Source: Gammaproteobacteria bacterium (lineage in GTDB: Bacteria; Pseudomonadota; Gammaproteobacteria; Ga0077536). Taken from it: a DNA stretch of 55,058 nucleotides. Each line of letters starts with the position of its first letter. Positions within the stretch are counted from its first letter, which is position 1. The stretch spans positions 1 through 55,058 of the forward strand of contig JAIEQK010000010.1 of NCBI GenBank assembly GCA_019747795.1. Reading direction: 5' to 3'. A program made the translations under genes and the position numbers. Positions 48,966-55,058 of the stretch are shown piece by piece. Below the pieces are notes generated by a model, which was given only the letters and a program-made list of their open reading frames with translations, ran no database searches and was not told where the DNA came from.

Positions 48966-50321
48966 TCAGCCGCGCTGGTCGACGAAGTCGCAGCCGGTCT
49001 TGGCGCGCACTTCCTCCAAGGTCGTGCCGGGGAACAGTTCCTTCAGCGCGAGGCCCTTGCCGGGGATGACGTCGAACACCGCGAGTTCGGTGATGATCAT
49101 GGTCACCACGTTCTTGCCGGTGATGGGCAGCGAGCAGGACTTCAGGATCTTCGGGCTGCCGTCCTTCGCGGTGTGCTCCATCAGCACGATGACCTTCTTC
49201 ACGCCGGACACCAGGTCCATCGCGCCGCCCGGACCCTTGACCATCTTGCCGGGCACCATGAAGTTGGCGAGGTCGCCGTTCTCCGCGACTTCCAGGCCGC
49301 CCAGGATCGACAGGTTGATGTGGCCGCCGCGAATCATCGCGAAGGAGTCGGCGCTCGAGAAGATGCTCGCGCCGGGAATGGTGGTGATGGTCTGCTTGCC
49401 GGCGTTGACCAGGTCCGCGTCGACCTCGGCTTCCGGCGGAAACGGGCCGATGCCGAGCAGACCGTTCTCCGACTGCAGCGTCACCGTCATGCCTTCAGGA
49501 ATGTAGTTCGCGACCAGCGTCGGAATGCCGATGCCGAGGTTCACGTAGAAGCCGTCCTCGAGTTCCTGCGCTGCCCGCTGCGCCATGCGCTGGCGCTCGG
49601 GCGTGTCCTTCTTCGCGCCGGCGCCGGCCACGGTGCGGAACTCGATGCGCTTCTCGTAGTTCGTGCCCTGGATGATGCGGTCGACGTAGATGCCGGGCGT
49701 GTGGATCTGGTCAGGGTCCAGTTCGCCCACTTCCACCAGCTCTTCGACCTCGGCCACGCACACCTTGCCGCAGGTCGCGATCATCGGGTTGAAGTTGCGC
49801 GCGGTCTTGCGATAGATGAGGTTGCCCGCCTTGTCGCCCTTCCACGCCTTGACGATGGCCAGATCGGTGGTGATGCCTTCCTCGAGCACGTACTCGACGC
49901 CGTTGAACACCTTGCTCTCCTTGCCCTCGGCGAGCTTGGTGCCCGCGGCGGTGCGGGTGTAGAAGCCGGGGATGCCGGCGCCGCCGGCGCGCAGGCGCTC
50001 GGCCAGCGTGCCCTGCGGGGTCAGCTGCAGCTCGAGTTCGCCGGCCAGCACCTGGCGTTCGAATTCCTTGTTCTCGCCCACGTAGGAGGCGATGACCTTC
50101 TTCACCTGGCGGGTGCGCAGCAGGAGTCCCATGCCGAAATCGTCGACGCCGGCGTTGTTGCCGACGATGGTGAGGTCCTTCACGCCGCTCTCGACCAGCG
50201 CGCCGATCAAGTTCTCGGGGATGCCGCACAGTCCGAAGCCGCCGGCGGCGATGGTCATGTTGTCCTCGAGCAGATCGGCGAGGGCGGTCTTGGCGTCCGG
50301 GTAGACTTTTTTCATGGGCAT
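48966..50321 (-). CDS. 3-oxoacid CoA-transferase (SCOT), single-chain alpha-beta fusion
   Basis: A 451-residue family I CoA-transferase in which the two usual bacterial subunits are joined. The alpha part (1 to about 225) has [18 protein letters not shown] and [17 protein letters not shown]; the beta part (about 243-451) has [20 protein letters not shown], and the catalytic Glu, E285, in [10 protein letters not shown]. The joining segment is short ([12 protein letters not shown]). The enzyme moves CoA from succinyl-CoA to acetoacetate or related 3-oxoacids. The first ATG has AAAGG upstream. It is convergent with the MFS gene. Confidence 0.92.
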   Translation of the reverse strand: MPMKKVYPDAKTALADLLEDNMTIAAGGFGLCGIPENLIGALVESGVKDLTIVGNNAGVDDFGMGLLLRTRQVKKVIASYVGENKEFERQVLAGELELQLTPQGTLAERLRAGGAGIPGFYTRTAAGTKLAEGKESKVFNGVEYVLEEGITTDLAIVKAWKGDKAGNLIYRKTARNFNPMIATCGKVCVAEVEELVEVGELDPDQIHTPGIYVDRIIQGTNYEKRIEFRTVAGAGAKKDTPERQRMAQRAAQELEDGFYVNLGIGIPTLVANYIPEGMTVTLQSENGLLGIGPFPPEAEVDADLVNAGKQTITTIPGASIFSSADSFAMIRGGHINLSILGGLEVAENGDLANFMVPGKMVKGPGGAMDLVSGVKKVIVLMEHTAKDGSPKILKSCSLPITGKNVVTMIITELAVFDVIPGKGLALKELFPGTTLEEVRAKTGCDFVDQRG

Positions 50322-50530
50322 TGAGGCCTTTCAGTCGTGGCTGGGAGGGGCGGCGCATGGATGCTGCACCGCGAGCAGGGGGCAGTGTAGCGCGTCCGTG
50401 CGCGCAGCCGGAATGCCGCGCAGGGGCATCACCCGCCCGGTGACCCACCAGGGGGCGCGCGGCTTGGCGAGTCGTGTCGCCGTGCTTAGACTGCGAGCCA
50501 CGCCTGAGGCTTGTTCAAGGAGGGAACGCC

Positions 50531-51217
50531 ATGCGTCATGTCGTCAGAGAGTCCGCAGGAACCGCGCGCTGGTCGAGTGTCCTCGCGCTCTGCGCCGCGC
50601 TGGCCGGCTGCGCCGCGGAAGCGCCGCCACGCGCGGCCTACACCCCACCCCCGCAATCCCGACCGACGCCGGCCGCGCCTGCGACGCCGAGCGCGCGCTT
50701 GGGCGGCGTCGAAGGCGATACCGATGACATCGAGTTCTCCGGCGTGCGCGGCCTGACCTTCGAAGAGTTCCAGACCTGCATGGAGCAGAAGGCCGCGCTC
50801 AAGCAGCTCACCCGGCGCCTGACCGGCTTGCAGCCCACACTGGACGGCGAGCAGAAGCTGATCGCGACCGAGGAGGCGGCGCTGGGCAAGGCCAGGGCCA
50901 GCATCGACCCGTCGGACGGACGTGCGGTGGATGGCTTCAATGCGCGGCTCGGCCGGCAGCACGAGCACGTGCGGGCCTTCAACCGCCAGGTGAACGAATT
51001 CAACGCCGAGGTCGACAAGCAGCGGCGGGCGCGGGGCAGCTTCGCATTGAACTGTGCCAAGCGGCCATTCCGCGCCAGCGACGTCGAGCGTCTGCCGCCG
51101 GAGTTGCGCGAGGTGGCCAACGAAGACGTCGAGGACTTCGATCTGCCGGCTTATTTCACCGACACCCCGCCGCCACCCAAGCAGCCGAAGGCTGCGGATC
51201 TCGACCTCAGCTATTGA
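50531..51217 (+). CDS. Putative lipoprotein with coiled-coil region
   Basis: A 228-residue protein. Signal II peptide ends at LAGC (cysteine 32) after a hydrophobic stretch (WSSVLALCAALAGC), so it should be lipid-anchored. A Pro-rich linker (35-60) is followed by a helical, charged region (FEEFQTCMEQKAALKQLTRR to NRQVNEFNAEVDKQRRARGS, about 88-180) and an acidic, proline-rich end (YFTDTPPPPKQPK). No known domain. AAGGAGGG lies before ATG 50531, which is why this start was preferred to one further upstream. Confidence 0.75.
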   Translation: MRHVVRESAGTARWSSVLALCAALAGCAAEAPPRAAYTPPPQSRPTPAAPATPSARLGGVEGDTDDIEFSGVRGLTFEEFQTCMEQKAALKQLTRRLTGLQPTLDGEQKLIATEEAALGKARASIDPSDGRAVDGFNARLGRQHEHVRAFNRQVNEFNAEVDKQRRARGSFALNCAKRPFRASDVERLPPELREVANEDVEDFDLPAYFTDTPPPPKQPKAADLDLSY

Positions 51218-51234
51218 TGTGCCCAGGACACGCC

Positions 51235-51262
51235 GGGACAGACCCCATGCGGGGTCTGTCCC
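51235..51262. terminator. Perfect hairpin, family B-like, between convergent genes
   Basis: GGGACAGACCCC-ATGC-GGGGTCTGTCCC: 12-bp perfect stem with a 4-base loop. It lies 18 bases after one stop (51217) and 10 before the other (51272). Related in sequence to the GGGGACAGACC family and probably a bidirectional terminator. Confidence 0.75.
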
Positions 51263-51271
51263 ATTCGAGCG

Positions 51272-51766
51272 TCAGTTCGTCGCGAGACTGGTGACCAGCG
51301 CCTGGGTGACCTGGCCGTCCACCGGCATCTGGCGATCGCGCTGGTAGGCGCGGATCGCGGCGCGGGTGCGTTCACCCATCACGCCATCGACCGGGCCCGG
51401 GTCGTAGCCCTTGGCGGCAAGCTGGGCCTGCAGGTTCATCACCGCCTGGTTCAGATTGGGCTGTCCCTGGGCGACGGGGGCCGCGGCGGCGGCAGGCGCG
51501 GGTGCGGCGCTCTGCCCTTGTTTCCAGGCCGGGTCGCCCATGTTGACCTGGGACGGCTTGGTCAGCGCGCCGGCCAGGCCGCCACCGACCGCGCCGAGCA
51601 CCGCGCCCTCGAGCACGCTCAGGCCCGTCACCGCGCCGATGATGGCGCCGGCGCTCGCGCCGATGCCGGCGCCGCTGATGCCGCGGTCCTGGGTGGTGGT
51701 GCCGCAGCCGGTCAGCGCCACGGCCGAGGCGAGCAGGGCGCCCTGCAGAATGGCTGGATAGCGCAT
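51272..51766 (-). CDS. Lipoprotein with glycine-zipper and peptidoglycan-binding domain
   Basis: A 164-residue protein. The lipobox LTGC (Cys 21) indicates a lipid anchor. Residues 30-70 form a Gly/Ala zipper (GAGIGASAGAIIGAVTGLSV, LGAVGGGLAGALT), then an Ala/Pro linker, and from about 104 a PG_binding_1 domain (LQAQLAAKGYDPGPVDGVMG, RTRAAIRAYQRDRQMPVDG). It should tie the outer membrane to peptidoglycan. AGGAGT precedes the ATG. It is the last of three minus-strand envelope genes. Confidence 0.82.
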   Translation of the reverse strand: MRYPAILQGALLASAVALTGCGTTTQDRGISGAGIGASAGAIIGAVTGLSVLEGAVLGAVGGGLAGALTKPSQVNMGDPAWKQGQSAAPAPAAAAAPVAQGQPNLNQAVMNLQAQLAAKGYDPGPVDGVMGERTRAAIRAYQRDRQMPVDGQVTQALVTSLATN

Positions 51767-51794
51767 GGTGTCACTCCTATTCGTATTGAGACGT

Positions 51795-52406
51795 TCAGTT
51801 GTCGACGTACCAGTTCTGATCTTGACCGCGACAGGCCCGCCGCTGTTCCTGCCAGCGCTGACCGTCGCGCTCGGCGACCAGGGTGAAGGGCCGGCAGGCG
51901 TGACCGTTGCCGGTCACGATGGCGCCCGGTGTCATGACGTACGCGGTCGGCCCGTTCATCCACTGCACGGGCTGGCCGTTACGCGCGTACTGCAGCACTT
52001 GCTGGGTGCAGCCGCGGTCCGCCTGGTCGAGCGCGCGTCCGGCGACATTGCCGAGCAGGGCGCCGATGAGGGTGCCCACCGCCGTCGCGCCGACGTCGCC
52101 GCCGCTGGTCTGGTTGCCGACCACGCCCCCCGCCACGCCGCCCAGCACCGTGCCGAGCGCCTGCCGATTGCAGTGGCCGTTCAGCACGCCGTAGCGCGGT
52201 TCGATCACCACCGGCGCGGCGCTCGGCACCACCATCACGCGTTCCTCGTGATGGTGGTCGTCCTTGTGGTGATGCTTGTTGCGTTTGCCGTGGGCCGGTG
52301 CCCAGTCGGGCGGATCGGCCAGCGCTGCGCCACAGGCCGTGACGCCAATGATCAGTGCCATCGCAGCACCGGCGCGCCGAGTGTGTCTTGTGCCGCTCTG
52401 AAACAT
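51795..52406 (-). CDS. Glycine-zipper 2TM (RcnB/Rick_17kDa-like) exported protein
   Basis: A 203-residue protein with a hydrophobic leader ending at ACGAALA. It has a His-rich segment (HHHKDDHHHEER) near 46-57, then the glycine-zipper 2TM domain (GTVLGGVAGGVVGNQTSGGD, GTLIGALLGNVAGRALDQAD) and a C-terminal SH3-like/cysteine-containing part (GNGHACRPFTLVAERDG, RRACRGQ). The family (Rick_17kDa type) sits in the envelope; function unknown, His-richness suggests metal contact. GAGG lies upstream. The gene before it is a divergent, partly decayed paralogue. Confidence 0.8.
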   Translation of the reverse strand: MFQSGTRHTRRAGAAMALIIGVTACGAALADPPDWAPAHGKRNKHHHKDDHHHEERVMVVPSAAPVVIEPRYGVLNGHCNRQALGTVLGGVAGGVVGNQTSGGDVGATAVGTLIGALLGNVAGRALDQADRGCTQQVLQYARNGQPVQWMNGPTAYVMTPGAIVTGNGHACRPFTLVAERDGQRWQEQRRACRGQDQNWYVDN

Positions 52407-52557
52407 GCACGCCTCATGGTGGTTTAGGCCGTCGCAGTATAGGCGCGCCTCGAGCCATCCGCGTGACGCGGCGCACACTACCAATGGGCCGTAAGTGCCG
52501 TGCGAGGCCGCGATGTGGCGGCTATCACGCTGCTCGCACGAGGGGCTTCTAGGCACA

Positions 52558-53115
52558 TCAGTCGCGCACTTCCCAGGTGAGCGAGTCGACGCGGCAGGCG
52601 CGGCCGCGCGCCGTGCCGGTGGGCGGTCCGCCGCGCGCGACGAATTCAAAGGCGCGACAGCGCTCTTCCGCCGCGCCGCTCGCGGCCTGGGGTGTCAAGG
52701 CGAAGCGGGTCGCGCCGTGGCGCCAGGTGACGGCGACGCCATCGGCGCCGAACTCGAGCGCCTGTTGCGCGCAGCCGCGCTCGGGCATCTCCACTTCGAT
52801 GCGCCCATCGCCGCCCAGCAGGCGGCCTTCCAGTCGACCCACCGGCGTCGCGCGCTCGCCGCCGCCGCCGACGCGTTCGCCGACCGCAAGGGTGCCGCCG
52901 AGCACGGCGCCGACCACCAGGCGATTGCAGCGACCCTGCGGCACGCCGTAGTGCAGGACGGCGTCCTCGCGTTGCACGCGCGTCTCCGGCAGTGGGCCGA
53001 GCGCGGGCACCAGCGGTCGCGCGGCGGGCTCCGTGGCCTGCGTCAGCTGCGACGTTGCCGCCAGCGCGCACAGCAGCAGCGCGGCGCGCGGTCGGACAGG
53101 AAGTGATAGGAACAT
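52558..53115 (-). CDS. Decayed paralogue of the glycine-zipper exported protein
   Basis: A 185-residue exported protein (signal peptide with ALLLCALAATSQLTQA). It aligns with the neighbour at 51795 across its length: YGVPQGRCNRLVVGAVLGG versus YGVLNGHCNRQALGTVLGG, ERGCAQQALEF versus DRGCTQQVLQY, CRAFEFVARGG versus CRPFTLVAERDG. The glycine-zipper half after the shared LGG is eroded: Arg, Glu and Val interrupt it (GERVGGGGERATPVGRLEGR), so it probably no longer forms the membrane zipper. GAGGAGG precedes the ATG, so it is still expressed. It lies 11 bases after the AraC gene stop. Confidence 0.75.
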   Translation of the reverse strand: MFLSLPVRPRAALLLCALAATSQLTQATEPAARPLVPALGPLPETRVQREDAVLHYGVPQGRCNRLVVGAVLGGTLAVGERVGGGGERATPVGRLEGRLLGGDGRIEVEMPERGCAQQALEFGADGVAVTWRHGATRFALTPQAASGAAEERCRAFEFVARGGPPTGTARGRACRVDSLTWEVRD

Positions 53116-53126
53116 CGGATGCCTCC

Positions 53127-54155
53127 TCAGCGTGGCTCGGCGCCGTGGCGCACGCGGTAGCTGCCCGGCGAGATGCCGTACCAGCGCTTGAAGGCCTTGC
53201 CGAAGTTGGCCGGGTTCTGAAAGCCGAGCGCGGCCGCCACTTCCTTGATCTTCACCCGGTCGTTGGCCAGGAGCTCGGCCGCGCGGGCGCGCAGGAACTC
53301 GTCCATGATGGCCTGGTAGGTGGTGCCGAGCCGCCGCAGTCTACGGATCAGGGTGCGCGGCGCGAGGTGCAGATGGCCCGCGACTTCCTCCAGCGTCGGC
53401 AGCGCGCGGCGCCGGTTCGGCACCTCGAAGGCGCGACAGAGATAGTTACGCACTTCGCCGAGCGTGGTGCGATCCGGCGAAGACGCGATGGCCTCGCACT
53501 GGCCCAGCGCGTGTGCCCAGGTGGATTCCTGGTAGTCGAGATTGCGCAAGGCGCGCCACGCCTCCGGCATCACCAGCGCGACGCGCGGCGCATCGAACAC
53601 CACCGGTGCCAGGAAGTAGCGCGCGTAGCGCTCCGCCCAGGCAGGTGGCGGATAGTCGAGCTCGATGCGGGCCTGGCTGAAGTCGACCGCGTAGAGCGTG
53701 TGCAGGTACTGCTGCAGCACCATCAAGGGCGTCTCGACCAGGATCGGCTTGATGTCGCCGAGTTTGATCAGCGGACACAGCTCGGCGTAGAAGAGATCGC
53801 CATCGCGTCGCCCCTGCATGTGCATGTAGGGAATACGTACCGGGAAGTAGCGCACGAAGGTGTCCACCCCGTCGCCGAGCGTCGGCGCGCTCATCAGCGC
53901 GATGCTGACCGGACCGTGGAAGTGATCGGCGAGCGTGCCTGCCCAGCCCAGGTACCAGTCGGGCTCGGGGCCAAGGGCGAGCGTGTTGCGGATGTAGGCG
54001 AGCGCCTGGCGCACGGTGATGCGCCTGTCGGGCTCGGCGAAGTCGGCGGCGGTGAGACCGGTGCCGGCGAGCAGGGCCTCGGCCGGGAACATGCGCGTGA
54101 GATGGCGGCCGTAGGTCGCCGGCATCAGCAGGTCTTCGATGACGTTCGAGTCCAT
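53127..54155 (-). CDS. AraC family transcriptional regulator
   Basis: A 342-residue regulator. The N-terminal part (about 15-200) fits the Arabinose_bd/AraC ligand region (LAYIRNTLALGPEPDWYLGW and later); the C-terminal 100 residues hold two helix-turn-helix units: TLEEVAGHLHLAPRTLIRRL and VKIKEVAAALGFQNPANFGK, followed by FKRWYGISPGSYR. It should sense a small molecule. A longer in-frame start at 54185 (ten more residues) is possible; neither has a clear ribosome site. Divergent from a glutathione-transferase-like gene, which is a likely target; it also precedes the decayed zipper gene by 11 bases. Confidence 0.85.
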   Translation of the reverse strand: MDSNVIEDLLMPATYGRHLTRMFPAEALLAGTGLTAADFAEPDRRITVRQALAYIRNTLALGPEPDWYLGWAGTLADHFHGPVSIALMSAPTLGDGVDTFVRYFPVRIPYMHMQGRRDGDLFYAELCPLIKLGDIKPILVETPLMVLQQYLHTLYAVDFSQARIELDYPPPAWAERYARYFLAPVVFDAPRVALVMPEAWRALRNLDYQESTWAHALGQCEAIASSPDRTTLGEVRNYLCRAFEVPNRRRALPTLEEVAGHLHLAPRTLIRRLRRLGTTYQAIMDEFLRARAAELLANDRVKIKEVAAALGFQNPANFGKAFKRWYGISPGSYRVRHGAEPR

Positions 54156-54347
54156 GGGGCGCGTTGTCAGCCTCGCATCTGTCATCAAACTAACAGATAT
54201 TGGCAGGAGCGTCCCTTCCGCCGTCGCAAGGGGCCGACTACTGTGGCCCGCGCTCGCGCCGCGCGTGCCCGTCTGCGTCGACCTGGACCGCGACACACGA
54301 GACCCCGGCCGCACAGCCGCACACGTCAAGGGCGGGGGAGGTCCAGC

Positions 54348-55058
54348 GTGCACGACATCATTCTTCATCACTACGACGAGGCGCCTTTCGCTGAAAAGGT
54401 GCGCCTGGTGTTCGGCATCAAGGGGCTCGCCTGGCGCTCGGTGATCCAGCCCTCGGCCCTGCCCAAACCGGACCTCGTGCCGCTGACGGGTGGCTACCGC
54501 CGCACGCCGGTCATGCAGATCGGCGCCGACATCTACTGCGACACGCAGCTCATCATCGCCGAGCTCGAGAAGCGTCATCCGCGCCCGAGCGTGTTTCCCG
54601 ACGGCAACCCGGGCATCGGCTACGCGCTTGGCAGCTGGGCGCATGGACCGTACGTGGTGACCTCGGTCGCGATCTACATGGGCGCGGACGATCCCTTCGC
54701 CGGCGACGTCAGCCTGCCGCGGCACTTCTACGAAGACCGTAAGAAGATGTGGATGACGCAGTTCGACACCGACAAGCTGAAGCCGCGGCTGCCGGGCTAT
54801 CGCACGCGCCTGCGCGCGCACACCGACTTCCTGCGCATGCAGCTCGCCGACGGGCGGCGCTTCATGACCGGCGACAAGCCGGGCCTGGTCGACCTGCACG
54901 CGATGTGGGACCCGTGGTTCCTGCGCCGCTTCGCGCCCGCCGAAGCGAAGTGGGCCTACGATCCCTATCCCGAGATCGCGGCCTGGGAAGCGCGCCTCGC
55001 CGAGGTAGGCCACGGCACGCGGCGCGAGCTGGCGCCGGCCGACGCGCTCGCCGTGGCG
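54348..55058 (+). CDS. Glutathione S-transferase-like protein, partial (3' end outside window)
   Basis: The frame from GTG 54348 is open for 237 codons to the window edge. The N-terminal thioredoxin-like domain reads DIILHHYDEAPFAEKVRLVF, then TPVMQIGADIYCDTQLIIAE (the TP-vl and D-S-like strands for glutathione), and the helical domain contains RFMTGDKPGLVDLHAMWDPW. GGGGGAGG lies just before the GTG. The catalytic Ser/Cys in the first helix is uncertain (HYDEAPF), so it may be a non-catalytic or divergent member. It is divergent from the AraC gene, which probably regulates it. Confidence 0.78.
   Translation, partial: MHDIILHHYDEAPFAEKVRLVFGIKGLAWRSVIQPSALPKPDLVPLTGGYRRTPVMQIGADIYCDTQLIIAELEKRHPRPSVFPDGNPGIGYALGSWAHGPYVVTSVAIYMGADDPFAGDVSLPRHFYEDRKKMWMTQFDTDKLKPRLPGYRTRLRAHTDFLRMQLADGRRFMTGDKPGLVDLHAMWDPWFLRRFAPAEAKWAYDPYPEIAAWEARLAEVGHGTRRELAPADALAVA

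Noticed and set aside
35357-51262. CRISPR-like array from the repeated GGGGACAG sequences
   Set aside because: The copies are palindromic, irregularly spaced by kilobases, intergenic only, with no cas genes.

Overview
The window is GC-rich, gene-dense chromosomal DNA, probably from a free-living aerobic Gram-negative proteobacterium. This is inferred from gene content: an ECF sigma/ChrR pair, lipoproteins, outer-membrane DUF1302/DUF1329 proteins, SCO1, Dps and SUI1/YciH, with many overlapping ATGA junctions. The families look gammaproteobacterial or related, but no marker here fixes the taxon. There is no integrase, insertion sequence, phage module or CRISPR array. The visible mobile-type DNA is two families of intergenic palindromic repeats.

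Region 1 (1-6492) is a stress-lipid locus. A minus-strand operon (FAD oxidoreductase, DUF1365, Cfa-like methyltransferase, chalcone-isomerase-like protein, MFS carrier) diverges from an ECF sigma factor and its ChrR-type zinc anti-sigma factor. Both directions carry TGATCC-N18-TAG promoters in the 104-base divergent gap. This resembles the singlet-oxygen regulon of Rhodobacter and implies stress-induced modification of membrane fatty acids. A DUF2062 membrane protein follows.

Region 2 (6493-24241) is metabolic and accessory: a PhyH-type dioxygenase; two tandem small-RNA-like units with CCUCCCC (anti-Shine-Dalgarno) motifs; an N,N-dimethylformamidase-like two-subunit enzyme; a class IV aminotransferase coupled to an IclR regulator; a methyltransferase; an NTF2-like protein; a serine hydrolase; an exported pair (phosphodiester-glycosidase-like plus formylglycine-enzyme-like); a PRISE-type reductase; an M15 peptidase; and an acyl-CoA-dehydrogenase-like/HpaB-like pair. 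A tRNA-Ala(CGC) and a SUI1 gene follow.

Region 3 (25067-34424) is a signalling island: a PAS/histidine kinase/receiver gene broken by one in-frame amber codon, an HTH-receiver protein, and divergently KaiC, KaiB, a PAS-GGDEF-EAL protein and a hemerythrin-histidine kinase-receiver protein. It looks like a KaiA-less KaiBC module wired to c-di-GMP and oxygen/redox sensing.

Region 4 (34435-55058) holds hotdog thioesterases, Dps, a CaiB-type CoA-transferase, a DUF1302/DUF1329 envelope pair, a metal-linked SCO1/His-rich outer-membrane/TlpA group, a TetR regulator with a phosphotriesterase-like lactonase, a rubrerythrin-like protein, a flavoprotein with a YgjP-type metallopeptidase, an MFS carrier, a single-chain SCOT-type CoA-transferase, envelope lipoproteins and glycine-zipper proteins, and an AraC regulator divergent from a glutathione-transferase-like gene that leaves the window.

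Two repeat families stand out. One (core GTAGGTCGGACTTCAGTCC) supplies or abuts stop codons at three genes. The other (core GGGGACAGACCACG) forms long hairpins, including a perfect 66-base palindrome that also encodes the end of the MFS protein. The best candidates for new biology are the tandem small-RNA units and the KaiBC/c-di-GMP/hemerythrin island.
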